Source of the DNA: Lentisphaerota bacterium
Lineage (GTDB): Bacteria > Verrucomicrobiota > Lentisphaeria > Victivallales > Victivallaceae
NCBI GenBank assembly: GCA_017134815.1
Contig: CP071032.1
Span: 744,001 to 808,000, forward strand
Reading direction: 5' to 3'
Length of the DNA: 64,000 nucleotides
Shown here: positions 10,482 to 18,536 of the stretch, one piece after another
Layout: each line of letters opens with the position of its first letter
Position numbering within the stretch: position 1 is the first letter of the stretch
The notes under the pieces: generated by a model
What the model was told of the DNA's origin: nothing
Seen by the model: only the letters and a program-made list of their open reading frames with translations
Databases searched by the model: none
Made by a program: the position numbers and the translations under genes

Positions 10482-11777
10482 ATGAAAAAGATCAAGTTTA
10501 CCAAAACTAATATTGAAAGATTGCCAGTTCCGGATAAGAAAAAAAAGTATCAGGATATTGATAATAAATATCTGCATTTAATAATAACACCAAAAAATTC
10601 TCGCACCTATTATTACATACGCTGCATTAATGGACGTCCTAAATATATAAAAATTGCCTCCTATGGAGAAGTGTCAATTAAAGCAGCTCAGCATCGTTGT
10701 ATTGGGATAAGTAATGACGTGATGTGTGGCATAGATACCAAACAAAAAGAAAGGCAAGATATTACACTTGAAGAAACGAATAATTATTGGCTACAACATC
10801 GCAAAAAAACTAAGGGTTGGCATAAGGATATAAAAGAATGCCGCTCTCGCTTTGAAAAATATGTTCCACTAAAATTAAAAAAGAAAAAAGTCACCGATAT
10901 TGATCGTTCCGAAATTAGAAGACTACATCTTAAAATCCGTGATGAAATCGGTGCTCATACAGCAAATCGACTTTTACAATGTATTGGCGCTTCTATAAAT
11001 CTTTTAATAAAACATGACTTTGGTATCCTTCAAAATCCTGCCGCAATGATTGAATTATTCAAGGAGCGCAGCCGTTCTCGCTTCATAAAAGAAGATGAAG
11101 TTGAACGTTTCTTCACTGAGCTTATGAAATCAGCTAGTCAAGACTTTAAAGATTTTGTATTGATTGCTCTATTCACTTCAAAGCGGAAAAGTAATGTTTT
11201 AGCTGCTGAGTGGTCAGAAATAGACTTCAATAAAAGTCTATGGACAATTCCGGGTAAAAAGACTAAAAATGGCGACGATGACGTGACAGTCTTGGATGAT
11301 GCGGTTTTGAATATTTTTAAGCGTCGTAAACAAGCTCAAGAATCAATTGGAGTAGAAACAAACTGGGTCTTTCATTCAAGAGATAGCCAGAATGGTCATT
11401 ATCGAAATCCAGCTAAACCATGGCATAACTTACTCAAACGTGCTGGCATCGAAGACCTGCGTATCCACGATTTACGCCGTACTTTAGCAAGCTGGATGGC
11501 AAACCAAAATGTATCACTGCACATGATAGCAAGTATCCTTGGTCAAAAGTCGACAGGGGTAACACCTACCTATGCCCGTTTAAGCGTCGATCCTAAACGG
11601 GAAGCAGTCAGCAATGCTGTGGCTGAGATGCTGAAAGTTGGGAAGCTTAAACTTGGTGATAATGGGTTGGAGTTTGATGAGGTGCGTAAAAAAGTACAAG
11701 AAATTGCAGAAATTTTAATTGAAACACCAAGTCTCATAGGTGGTGTGAGAGAATTTATAAACAATCAAACCTTATAG
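10482..11777 (+). CDS. int: tyrosine recombinase / integrase (P4-like)
   Basis: This is a site-specific tyrosine recombinase that would integrate and excise the element at the 20-bp core. The N-terminus (about 1-90) resembles the DUF4102-type arm-binding domain (GRPKYIKIASYGEVSIKAAQ). A core-binding SAM-like domain spans about 95-190 and the catalytic domain about 200-385. Visible catalytic residues are Arg235 (FTSKRKSNVL), His329 and Arg332 (IHDLRR) and the nucleophile Tyr364 (TYARL). The usual LGH motif reads LGQ here (Gln355). The length of 431 is normal for the family. The gene is intact and lies next to attL reading inward, the common arrangement. The upstream 30-bp repeat recurs near attR. 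Confidence 0.95.
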   Translation: MKKIKFTKTNIERLPVPDKKKKYQDIDNKYLHLIITPKNSRTYYYIRCINGRPKYIKIASYGEVSIKAAQHRCIGISNDVMCGIDTKQKERQDITLEETNNYWLQHRKKTKGWHKDIKECRSRFEKYVPLKLKKKKVTDIDRSEIRRLHLKIRDEIGAHTANRLLQCIGASINLLIKHDFGILQNPAAMIELFKERSRSRFIKEDEVERFFTELMKSASQDFKDFVLIALFTSKRKSNVLAAEWSEIDFNKSLWTIPGKKTKNGDDDVTVLDDAVLNIFKRRKQAQESIGVETNWVFHSRDSQNGHYRNPAKPWHNLLKRAGIEDLRIHDLRRTLASWMANQNVSLHMIASILGQKSTGVTPTYARLSVDPKREAVSNAVAEMLKVGKLKLGDNGLEFDEVRKKVQEIAEILIETPSLIGGVREFINNQTL

Positions 11778-11945
11778 TCAAATTGATATTTTCATCGCCA
11801 AACCTTATAATTATATAGAAAGGCAAAAGGTTTGGTCCCTTAGTTTTCTTTGCCTACCTTTGAAAAGGGCCAAGCCATAGACCCTTTCTTATGAAAAATT
11901 TTAATCTGTTATTTAAAATAAAGGTGGAAGGGAAAAAATTTACGC

Positions 11946-12044
11946 ATGGATAACTCACTTAATAACAAGTTTATAACTTTTTTGCCAGATTTTCAACCTG
12001 AAAGGCTTGTTGATAATATTGATTTTAAGTGGTCAAATGTTTAA
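11946..12044 (+). CDS. possible 32-residue ORF
   Basis: This short frame (MDNSLNNKFITFLPDF...) lies between the integrase and the membrane protein gene. A purine-rich GGAAGGG lies rather far upstream. It has no recognisable family, and short frames like this arise by chance; I keep it only as a possibility. Confidence 0.25.
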   Translation: MDNSLNNKFITFLPDFQPERLVDNIDFKWSNV

Positions 12045-12066
12045 TTAATTGAGAGTAAATAGAATT

Positions 12067-12642
12067 ATGCATTCAATATTAATAATTTCTTCTCTTGCAG
12101 TTATCGCTGTTTTTATTGTAACATTTTTAACATATATCAAATTATTGGGCATAAAAAAAAGCAATTTAAAAGACAATGATTCACAAAAAAAGTGTCTTTA
12201 TTTTAGAGAATGTAGTATTTGTGAATATTCTTTATACAGTATAGGGGGGTTGATCGTTATTACCGCCTTAACTGTTTTATCTTTTTACACTTTTTTCGAA
12301 GGTGAAGAAACTTTATTAGATGATTTAAAACCTAAATCCCAAGAGGTAATCAAACTTACTAAAATATCTCAAGACATTTATAATGAAAAGCTTAAAAAAT
12401 TATTTTTATCAATGCTTGGAATCATTGTTTTTGTCGCTGTTGGAGTACCAACTCTGTGTTATTACATTTCAAATAACTTACTTAAAAAATATTTAGATGA
12501 GATCAGACTTGAAGTGTTAAATGATGTGAAAAAGCTGGCAAAGAAAGGACCTGAAGAAGAGGTCAAACAAGGCAGTATGCATTCAATGCTTGAAGCCAAA
12601 GCGCACAAAGTACTTAAAGAAAAAATCGATAAAAAAGGTTAG
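12067..12642 (+). CDS. membrane protein of unknown function, three predicted TM segments
   Basis: The protein has about 191 residues with three hydrophobic segments: near residues 3-28 (ILIISSLAVIAVFIVTFL), 58-80 (GGLIVITALTVLSFYTFF) and 113-138 (FLSMLGIIVFVAVGVPTL). A charged, partly helical, Lys/Glu-rich C-terminal tail follows. A short Cys-containing stretch (KKCLYFRECSICEY) precedes the second segment. The ATG at 12067 is preferred over a TTG at 12049 because it begins at the hydrophobic segment and GAGAG lies upstream. It lies between the integrase and the repressor, a position often used for lysogenic-conversion or exclusion genes, but no such role can be shown. I do not recognise the family. 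Confidence 0.6.
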   Translation: MHSILIISSLAVIAVFIVTFLTYIKLLGIKKSNLKDNDSQKKCLYFRECSICEYSLYSIGGLIVITALTVLSFYTFFEGEETLLDDLKPKSQEVIKLTKISQDIYNEKLKKLFLSMLGIIVFVAVGVPTLCYYISNNLLKKYLDEIRLEVLNDVKKLAKKGPEEEVKQGSMHSMLEAKAHKVLKEKIDKKG

Positions 12643-12730
12643 GCTTTAGCCCATCATAATAGCAACTAAAGCTAACTTAGCAAAATCATTGTAAGTTAAG
12701 CTTTATAGATTCTTGTAGAACCTTCAGTAA

Positions 12731-13075
12731 TTATCTCTTAGTGTTGTCTAATGTTTTAGCATATAACCTCAACAGTTCTGCTTTGTTCTCTGGAAGACTA
12801 AAATAATCTACAAACTCTTGGATACAAGAAGCCTTAATAGGGAAATTTGATACCTTTATTACTATAGTTTTATCACCGTTTTTGAACCCGGTTTCTAAGA
12901 ATTCATTGACTTTTTGCCTATAACGATTAGCTATTGAATTCTTTCCATTAAGCCATCTTGAAACAGCTGCAGAAGAAACTCCTATAAAAGCTGCTGCATC
13001 TTTATGGGTTATTCTTCTATCTTGAATAACCTTATTTAATTTATTAACCAAATCGTCCTTAAAAACTTCTGCCAT
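12731..13075 (-). CDS. XRE/Cro-CI family repressor
   Basis: This is a helix-turn-helix DNA-binding protein of 114 residues. The HTH region spans about residues 15-50: HKDAAAFIGVSSAAVSRWLN is a typical XRE recognition segment, followed by GKNSIANRYRQKV. The C-terminal half is a small alpha/beta tail without a LexA-type protease. The start is supported by a near-perfect GGAGGAG just upstream. It is divergent from the AlpA-like gene, and a palindrome TAACAT-N5-ATGTTA lies 29 bases upstream of its start, so it probably controls the early genes and itself. Induction by a RecA-stimulated cleavage would not be expected because the peptidase domain is absent; the antirepressor at 13963 may do that job instead. 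Confidence 0.85.
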   Translation of the reverse strand: MAEVFKDDLVNKLNKVIQDRRITHKDAAAFIGVSSAAVSRWLNGKNSIANRYRQKVNEFLETGFKNGDKTIVIKVSNFPIKASCIQEFVDYFSLPENKAELLRLYAKTLDNTKR

Positions 13076-13103
13076 TTACTCCTCCCAAAATTTAATGACA
13101 CCT

Positions 13104-13120
13104 TAACATACTACATGTTA
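13104..13120. promoter_or_regulatory. candidate repressor operator
   Basis: TAACAT ACTAC ATGTTA is a perfect 6-5-6 inverted repeat in the divergent region between the repressor and the AlpA-like gene, 29 bases from the repressor start. The role is inferred from its symmetry and position. Confidence 0.55.
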
Positions 13121-13379
13121 CTTATTTTTAAACATATGGTATTAGCCTACATTAAACTTAATTTTATCAATATTTTAAATTGATTTAATTACAGAAACAT
13201 CTATGTTACACAACAGCGAACCATTAAGAGTGCTACAACAAAGCCCACACTCCCAACCAATTCAGAAACATTCGCATTTCACGATGTGCAAAATCTAATT
13301 CAATAAAATACAAACGCAATCTTTAAAGTCAATACGATTTAATTGTCTGATAAAAGAAAGTTTGATGATGTAGGGACTA

Positions 13380-13559
13380 GTGTCAGAGTTTTTAACCACA
13401 AAAAAGGTAGCTAACCTCTTAGCTATTTCTGTAGAAACTATCAAAAGGTTTCGAGCTACAAACGAGGGACCCAAGTATGCCAAATTTGGCAAGTCAATCA
13501 GATATGCTAAAAAAGATGTCGACACTTGGATTGAATTGCAAAAAGTAAAAACTACTTAG
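13380..13559 (+). CDS. AlpA/excisionase-like helix-turn-helix protein (GTG start)
   Basis: This 59-residue winged-HTH protein of the MerR-like AlpA/Xis type reads SEFLTTKKVANLLAISVETI, then KRFRATNEGPKYAKFGKSIR and YAKKDVDTWIE. The pattern of an L-T-T-K-K-VA start, an HTH, a GPKY wing and a final DV..WI helix is the family signature. The frame is closed upstream by TAG at 13371-13373, and the first available start is GTG at 13380 with AGGG upstream, which is why simple ATG-based calls would miss it. It is the first gene of the rightward early region. Relatives act as recombination directionality factors or activate integrase genes, so it may control excision of the element from the GH3 gene. 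Confidence 0.8.
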   Translation: MSEFLTTKKVANLLAISVETIKRFRATNEGPKYAKFGKSIRYAKKDVDTWIELQKVKTT

Positions 13560-13640
13560 CAATACCAGCTAAAATTTATTCCTTTAAAAACTGAATCGAT
13601 CTTAAATTAATTAATATCCAAAAATTTGCGAGGTATTGAT

Positions 13641-13814
13641 ATGGGGATTTTTTTGCCAAAATTTTGGGTTTCTGAACATAGCGACAAGCAAGGTGAACCG
13701 CTTTTTAAACACGACTACCTTTCAGAATCCGCAGTAAAATTCTCTGCGTATTGTGTTATTGCTATGATCTGGCTTGCAAGTTTATTACTGATAACATTTA
13801 GCATGCAAGGTTGA
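13641..13814 (+). CDS. small single-pass membrane protein
   Basis: This 57-residue frame has a polar N-terminal half and one hydrophobic segment (FSAYCVIAMIWLASLLLITF) near the end. ATG 13641 has GAGG upstream; a TTG at 13626 would add five residues. Its stop TGA lies within the TTGA that begins the next small frame, which suggests translational coupling. I do not recognise the family. Confidence 0.5.
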   Translation: MGIFLPKFWVSEHSDKQGEPLFKHDYLSESAVKFSAYCVIAMIWLASLLLITFSMQG

Positions 13815-13954
13815 CACTTGAAGAACTAATAGAGCGAGGTTGGATGAAAAGATTTGCCAGCGGCGGAATTACTTTAAAAAATGTTTCCTCCTCTACCTTT
13901 CCTCTCTCAACCCCGTCGCTGGTTTTCGGTTCAACAAAAACATATAAATACTAG
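13811..13954 (+). CDS. possible 47-residue coupled ORF
   Basis: A TTG start overlaps the preceding stop codon in a TTGA junction. The peptide starts LTLEELIERGWMKRFASGG, which looks protein-like, but the C-terminal half is Ser/Thr/Pro-rich and unconvincing. The support is the overlap and the N-terminal sequence only. Confidence 0.35.
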   Translation: MTLEELIERGWMKRFASGGITLKNVSSSTFPLSTPSLVFGSTKTYKY

Positions 13955-13962
13955 GATGTGAT

Positions 13963-14676
13963 ATGGACAACATTGCCTTAAAAATGTTCAACTTAGAAGA
14001 TGTCAACGTAAGAGTTATTAACAAGGACGGCAAGTCTTGGTTTGTGGCCAAGGATGTGTGTGATGTACTGGGGCTTTCAAATCCTACAGTTGCCCTGCAT
14101 GGCCTTGATGAAGATGAACGGGCTAAGTTTTTCTTAGGGCGTCAAGGTGAGACTAATATTATCAACGAATCTGGCCTTTATGCTTTAATAGTCAGATCAA
14201 ACAAACCCAACGCGAAAAAATTCCGCAAGTGGGTGACTGGGGAAGTTCTGCCTTCGATTCGGAAACATGGTGCTTACGCTACTCCTCTCACCGTTGAAAA
14301 CATGATTGCCGACCCGGATTACGCAATCAACCTGCTAAAAGCCTTGAAAGATGAACGCAAAGAAAGAGCCAAACTGATGCCGAAGGTGATGCATTCTGAA
14401 GCCATCTGCGACAGCGAAAGCTTATTCACCACTACTCAAGTTGCCAAACGCCTCGGAATTGGACCGCAAACTTTGAATAAGTTCCTAATTTACAAAGGCA
14501 TTCTGACCAAAGATAAAATGCCTACCTATAAATTTCAGGACAAGGTCGGAAAGCTATTCAAAATCGTCGTGCATAAAGTTAATGAAGAAAGAACTGCTCA
14601 ATACATAAAATGGTACGAAGCAGGAGCGCGATACATAATGAATGAATTTGCCGGTGCACCTCAACTTGCAATATAA
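13963..14676 (+). CDS. phage antirepressor (BRO-N plus KilAC domains)
   Basis: This 237-residue DNA-binding antirepressor has an N-terminal BRO domain (about 5-115) with NKDGKSWFVAKDVCDVLGLS, NESGLYALIVRSNKPNAKKF and WVTGEVLPSIRKHGAY, all hallmark blocks. The C-terminal KilAC-like domain (about 120-230) contains TTTQVAKRLGIGPQTLNKFL and ends with KWYEAGARYI. Such proteins bind or displace phage repressors and promote the lytic cycle. It follows the small coupled ORFs and precedes the RecT/RecE pair, with AGGATG near its start. It probably opposes the XRE repressor at 12731, which has no self-cleavage domain. Confidence 0.92.
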   Translation: MDNIALKMFNLEDVNVRVINKDGKSWFVAKDVCDVLGLSNPTVALHGLDEDERAKFFLGRQGETNIINESGLYALIVRSNKPNAKKFRKWVTGEVLPSIRKHGAYATPLTVENMIADPDYAINLLKALKDERKERAKLMPKVMHSEAICDSESLFTTTQVAKRLGIGPQTLNKFLIYKGILTKDKMPTYKFQDKVGKLFKIVVHKVNEERTAQYIKWYEAGARYIMNEFAGAPQLAI

Positions 14677-14687
14677 AGGATAATACC

Positions 14688-15383
14688 ATGCCAAACCTTA
14701 CTAAAATAGAAACTATCAAAGCCTTAGACGCCGCAGCTAAATCTGGCATTAGTGCCAATAACATTAAAGAACAGTTTGAACGTACTTTCGCCATTGCTGA
14801 GGCAACGCAAGAACTCAGTAATATGCTAACCCCGCAGTTAATGCAGCCCATTATGCAGCTGCAGGGCAGAAAACTTGGTTTTAGAACAGACCGTAGATAC
14901 TCAGAAGCAGAAGTGCGAGACTGCTTGATTGAAGCTACTTTGCAGGGAGTTTACCCGGTGGGGAATCAATTCAATATTATTGCCGGACAGTGCTATATAA
15001 CTAAAGAGGGGTTCGGGAAGAAACTCAACGATATTTCGGGGCTCTCATGGCTGATTATCCCGGGCATCCCCAAGCTGCACGGTGATAAAGGCGCCACGAT
15101 CGAGATGGAAGTCAGTTGGACATTTAACGGTAAACCCGATAAAAAGACCTTGCCGATCTGCGTACGAGTCAACAGCAAAATGGCTGGAACCGACGCCATA
15201 ATCGGCAAGGCTGAACGCAAAGCCAGAGCTTGGCTTTTTCAAAATATAACTGGTCAAGAGGTCGTTGACGGTGAAGTTGAAGCCGACCCAATCAATGTAA
15301 CTCCAAACCCGGTCTATAGTTCGAAAGTTCAGGAGTCAAATTTAGCCGCGGATTTTGAAAAGGCAAATGGAGAACTCTTATGA
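14688..15383 (+). CDS. recT: RecT-family single-strand annealing protein
   Basis: This phage recombination protein of 231 residues would bind ssDNA and anneal complementary strands. It carries the family's central block: EAEVRDCLIEATLQGVYPVG, QFNIIAGQCYITKEGFGKKL and, further on, AIIGKAERKARAWLFQNITG. An acidic C-terminus follows (VVDGEVEADP). AAAGGA precedes the ATG. The stop overlaps the RecE-like start in ATGA, so the two are translationally coupled, as expected for an exonuclease/annealase pair. It is somewhat shorter than E. coli RecT. Confidence 0.88.
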   Translation: MPNLTKIETIKALDAAAKSGISANNIKEQFERTFAIAEATQELSNMLTPQLMQPIMQLQGRKLGFRTDRRYSEAEVRDCLIEATLQGVYPVGNQFNIIAGQCYITKEGFGKKLNDISGLSWLIIPGIPKLHGDKGATIEMEVSWTFNGKPDKKTLPICVRVNSKMAGTDAIIGKAERKARAWLFQNITGQEVVDGEVEADPINVTPNPVYSSKVQESNLAADFEKANGELL

Positions 15384-16243
15384 AGCTTGATTCAGCCAAT
15401 TATTATTCACTGGAAGCCGACCAAAAATATATGAGCGTGTCGCAGTTTGAAGCTTTTGCACATGGCTGTGAGGCTGCAGCCTATCGTAGATACGTCACTG
15501 GAGAAGATAAAGGCGAAGAATCGACAGCCTTACGGGTCGGTAGTTATGTTCATTCTTACTTCGAATCACCAGAAGCCCATACCGTTTTTTGCGAGGAGAA
15601 TAAAGAATCAATTATGACCAGAACCGGGAAGCTGCGAGCTGATTTTGAAAAAGCTGATCAAGCCATAAAAGCAGCTGAAAATTGCCCCGCCTTCATGTTT
15701 TTCATGGAGGGGGAGCGGGAGCAGATTTTCACTGCGAGATGGCTGGGCGTAAACTGGAAGATTCGCTGCGATGTGATTAATCACCAGAAGAAGTATTTAG
15801 TTGATTTAAAATACGTTAAAAGCCTATCTCAATATGACTGGATGACCGTATATAGAGATGAGCAAGGCAACTATTCACGAATTCAAAGCGAGCAGTTCAG
15901 CACACCCAAGAATATCAAAGTACCATTCCACATAATCTGGAATTACTGGCAGCGCATGGCGATATATCAAGCCATACTCTTAGCGGCTACTGGTGAAGTA
16001 TACCGCCCGATAATTGCCGGAATCTCCAAAGAAGAGCCACCGGATATCAAGATTCTGGATATGCATAACCCTGAAGCTTTGGAAGCGGAGGTCAGTCAAG
16101 TAGCGGAACTGCTGCCAAGGGTACTGGATATTCGCAAAGGAAAAGTTAAACCAACTAATTGTAATAATTGTGCATCATGTCGGAAACAAATGCGCCAGCA
16201 AGGTAAATGTGAAATTTTAACCGCAGAACCCTTCGTTCTGTAA
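15380..16243 (+). CDS. RecE-like PD-(D/E)XK exonuclease
   Basis: This is the nuclease partner of the upstream RecT-like annealase; it would resect double-stranded DNA ends for recombination or replication of the element. The motifs are in order: GSYVHSYFE (His58, Glu62), then CDVINHQKKYLVDLKYVK with Asp131, Asp142 and Lys144, the metal-binding core of the DUF3799/RecE group. The C-terminus has a Cys cluster (CNNCASCRKQ and a later Cys), reminiscent of Fe-S or zinc motifs in Cas4/AddB-like nucleases, though this is only a resemblance. It is 287 residues long and overlaps recT by 4 bases. Confidence 0.88.
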   Translation: MKLDSANYYSLEADQKYMSVSQFEAFAHGCEAAAYRRYVTGEDKGEESTALRVGSYVHSYFESPEAHTVFCEENKESIMTRTGKLRADFEKADQAIKAAENCPAFMFFMEGEREQIFTARWLGVNWKIRCDVINHQKKYLVDLKYVKSLSQYDWMTVYRDEQGNYSRIQSEQFSTPKNIKVPFHIIWNYWQRMAIYQAILLAATGEVYRPIIAGISKEEPPDIKILDMHNPEALEAEVSQVAELLPRVLDIRKGKVKPTNCNNCASCRKQMRQQGKCEILTAEPFVL

Positions 16244-16257
16244 GCAGGAGTTATAAA

Positions 16258-16425
16258 ATGAGAAAAATGAAACAAATATCACCAACAGCTATGAGAAAAT
16301 GGAATGAGGAACACCCATTTGATAAGGATCTACTATCAAAATTCTTAATGGGATTTCAAAATATCAGAACCGATTGCCACCGCAGGTGTGGTGCTAAGCC
16401 GAAGAAACATACTCAGCATGTTTAG
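16258..16425 (+). CDS. small basic protein (55 aa)
   Basis: This 55-codon frame is preceded by CAGGAG at good distance and lies 14 bases after the nuclease gene. It starts MRKMKQISPTAMRKWNEEHP and ends in a basic, His/Cys-containing tail (CHRRCGAKPKKHTQH). It is likely a real early phage gene of unknown function. Confidence 0.5.
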   Translation: MRKMKQISPTAMRKWNEEHPFDKDLLSKFLMGFQNIRTDCHRRCGAKPKKHTQHV

Positions 16426-16476
16426 ACTTCGCATTAATTAGATTAATAACAGTTAAAGCATTTTATAGGTAATTAA

Positions 16477-16572
16477 TTGATTGTAATAAATATCATCTTA
16501 GGCATCGCCGCTTTCATTAGCGGCATCGCCTTAATAGTCTTGGCTTGTAAAGTTAATGAGGTTGAAAAGTGA
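16477..16572 (+). CDS. tiny membrane peptide (31 aa, TTG start)
   Basis: The frame opens with TTG just after a stop codon, with AGG upstream, and encodes an almost entirely hydrophobic peptide (NIILGIAAFISGIALIVLAC) with a short charged tail. Its TGA stop overlaps the GTG start of the next gene (GTGA), which argues for coupled translation. The function is unknown. Confidence 0.45.
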   Translation: MIVINIILGIAAFISGIALIVLACKVNEVEK

Positions 16573-16907
16573 GAAACATACAGTTCAGATTGACCACAGA
16601 GGAAAAAGACGCTATCCAACATCGAGCTAACTGTTTAGACCTGACGGTTGCAGAATTTGTCCGGTGTTGTGTTGTCCGGTACAAAAAGAAAAAACTCTTA
16701 CCTTATGATGGTGACCTGAAACGAGGGACTGACGCTAAACTGACTATCGATAATTTTCCATATAACGATGTCTCTGGCGACTTACTGCGGCGCTTGGTTA
16801 TATCCCAGCTGGACGACCTTAGAGCTAATCCTTTGCCGCTGCCAGAGCCGCTGCCGCAAGCGATAATAGACGAGGCCTTCAAGTGTGCTATCCCGGCAAT
16901 ATACTAG
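16569..16907 (+). CDS. ribbon-helix-helix-like protein (MobC/DUF1778-like)
   Basis: This is a 112-residue protein starting at GTG. The N-terminus reads MRNIQFRLTTEEKDAIQHRA followed by LDLTVAEFVRCCVVRYKKK. This beta strand plus two helices is the RHH arrangement found in MobC-like and antitoxin-like DNA-binding proteins. A Pro/Leu-rich C-terminal part follows. The start overlaps the stop of the preceding membrane peptide. It sits between recombination and replication genes, so a role in binding DNA near the replication origin is possible but not shown. Confidence 0.6.
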   Translation: MRNIQFRLTTEEKDAIQHRANCLDLTVAEFVRCCVVRYKKKKLLPYDGDLKRGTDAKLTIDNFPYNDVSGDLLRRLVISQLDDLRANPLPLPEPLPQAIIDEAFKCAIPAIY

Positions 16908-16956
16908 GTTAATTATTCATTTAATATTTTATGATTTAGTTGAAAGGAGATTGATA

Positions 16957-17919
16957 ATGCCAACAAGACTACTAAAAGAGGGCATTTTAACTAGTGACAA
17001 GGTCAACAACCTGTCTTCTGCTGCCGAGCTTTTTTATCGTCGCCTCATGTCGATAGTAGATGACTACGGTCGCTATGATGCTAGAGTGCCAATACTCAGG
17101 GCATCATGCTATCCATTAAAGCTTGATTCTGTCGGTGTTGATGACATTGCGATATGGATAGATGAATGTCAAAAAAACGATCTACTTCAAATCTATAAAG
17201 TGGATGAAAAATGTTATTTGCAGATGAAGGATTTTAGACAGCAAGTCAGATCTAAAAAAAGCAAATTTCCAGCACCTGTGGATCCCGAGTGTGGCGAATG
17301 TACAACAGATGCTAAGCATATGCACAGCACATGCACAGCAGGCGATAAACAGGTGCACAGCACGTGCACATCAGATGCTAAGCATGAGCAATGCATGCCT
17401 AGAAATGATGTTAATGTAGAAGATCTTACAAAAAATGCTAAGCACATGCATAGCACATGCACAGCAGATGCACAGCATCCGTGTACTATAGACGAAGACG
17501 AAGACGGAGACGAGAAAAAGAATATCAAAAAGAATTTCTTAACAGAAATCCCAAAAAGTAAGCCCTTTTTGCCTCCTGAGGCTTCTCGCATCGATTATTC
17601 AGGTCATGTCCAAGAGTGGAACAAATTTGCCAAGCAGCATGGGTTACCCCGAGTTGAAAAGTTGACCAAGAGCCGTAAGAGCAAAATCAAATCCCGGCTG
17701 GCTGAGGGGTTCGATTGGCGCAAGGTCCTGCCCAAAATCAGTGCCAGCAGCTTCCTACGGGGCGACAACAAGCGTAGCTGGAAGGTGTTCTTCGACTGGC
17801 TGTTCATGAACGAAAACAACTGGCTCAAAGTGGCTGAGGGACATTACGATTCAGCCCAAAAAGACAACCAATACCAGCTCAAAAGCATCAATCCAGCCAA
17901 CTACTCGGAGGTGTTCTAG
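16957..17919 (+). CDS. phage replication initiator (lambda O-like arrangement)
   Basis: This is a replication protein of about 320 residues. The N-terminal third (MPTRLLKEGILTSDKVNNLS, then AELFYRRLMSIVDDYGRYDA) is the winged-helix type seen in phage replication organisers. The middle (about residues 110-175) is a low-complexity linker with repeated His-Ser-Thr-Cys-Thr and Asp-Ala-Lys-His units. An acidic stretch and a C-terminal helical domain (WNKFAKQHGLPRVEKLTKSR, then WKVFFDWLFMNENNWLKV) follow; this is the part that usually contacts a helicase loader. ATG 16957 with GAAAGGAGA is preferred over the upstream frame start at 16885. The gene touches the DnaC-like gene by one base. Its repeats may be the origin. 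Confidence 0.8.
   Translation: MPTRLLKEGILTSDKVNNLSSAAELFYRRLMSIVDDYGRYDARVPILRASCYPLKLDSVGVDDIAIWIDECQKNDLLQIYKVDEKCYLQMKDFRQQVRSKKSKFPAPVDPECGECTTDAKHMHSTCTAGDKQVHSTCTSDAKHEQCMPRNDVNVEDLTKNAKHMHSTCTADAQHPCTIDEDEDGDEKKNIKKNFLTEIPKSKPFLPPEASRIDYSGHVQEWNKFAKQHGLPRVEKLTKSRKSKIKSRLAEGFDWRKVLPKISASSFLRGDNKRSWKVFFDWLFMNENNWLKVAEGHYDSAQKDNQYQLKSINPANYSEVF
17309..17480 (+). repeat. repeats inside the initiator gene, candidate replication origin
   Basis: A unit of about 33 bases beginning ATGCTAAGCA and continuing with ATGCACAGCACATGCACAGC-like sequence occurs at 17309-17341 and 17435-17467, with partial copies at 17352-17374 and 17375 onward. GTGCAC-AGCAC-GTGCAC at 17353-17369 repeats a palindrome. 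In lambda-type phages the origin iterons lie within the initiator gene, so this may be the element's origin. That role is inference. Confidence 0.55.
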
Positions 17920-18272
17920 TGATCGTTGACTTGCAAAAGCTTAAGCCTGCTGAACTGGTTAGGCAATATGCCATTGGTGGAGAAAAGCAGTTCTGGGAGT
18001 ATGTCGATCAGTTTCGGCACAAACCGCTGATAATCGATGACATTGCTGGAGAACGGGAGGTCAAAAGCTACGGGAATGCCAGTCCATTAATTGATTGTGC
18101 AGCAGAACGTTACACGCTGTTCAAATACAATGGAACGCTAACGTTTTTTACGACCAACGCTGAAGATCGAAATGAGCTCAAATCTCGCTACGGCGATCGG
18201 ATTGTCAGTCGGATTCTGGGTATGTGTGATCCGGTGCATGTTGCTGGAAAAGACGGTCGATTATCGAGGTAA
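17919..18272 (+). CDS. DnaC-like helicase-loader fragment lacking the P-loop
   Basis: This 117-residue protein matches only the second half of the DnaC/DnaA-type AAA+ domain. Walker B is HKPLIIDDIAGERE, followed by SYGNASPLIDCAAERY, sensor 1 (LTFFTTNA), then ELKSRYGDRIVSRILGM with the box VII arginines and a final VAGKDGRLSR. The Walker A motif and the N-terminal helicase-binding domain are absent. The GTG start overlaps the initiator stop by one base, and no Walker A is present in the preceding reading frame. It is either a truncated relic or a minimal loader that cannot bind ATP on its own. It sits where lambda P/DnaC-type loaders normally sit. Confidence 0.75.
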   Translation: MIVDLQKLKPAELVRQYAIGGEKQFWEYVDQFRHKPLIIDDIAGEREVKSYGNASPLIDCAAERYTLFKYNGTLTFFTTNAEDRNELKSRYGDRIVSRILGMCDPVHVAGKDGRLSR

Positions 18273-18536
18273 TCTGAAAAATGCGGTTTTGACTCAGGAT
18301 TTAAAATCAAACTAAAATAATTTAGAAAACAAGCAGGAGATTTTAAATTGTCTTTATGCGTGTTGGGTCATAAAATAAATTTCCACAGCCTCCACGCTAC
18401 TTAAAATAACTTTCGATAATTTGACGGCCAGAGTGCAGCTGCAGCACTCAAGAATCACAGGAATAGAACAAGACACCCAAACCTGTAAAAAATAACTTAA
18501 GCAAAAATTAAATTTTATGAAAATGGAGAATGAAAA

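Noticed and set aside
13295..13525. Minus-strand 76-codon frame
   Set aside because: It is the shadow of the AlpA-like gene on the plus strand, whose protein sequence has a clear family signature.
17309..17480. CRISPR-like array
   Set aside because: The repeats are irregular in length and spacing, lie within an open reading frame and have no unique spacers of constant length.
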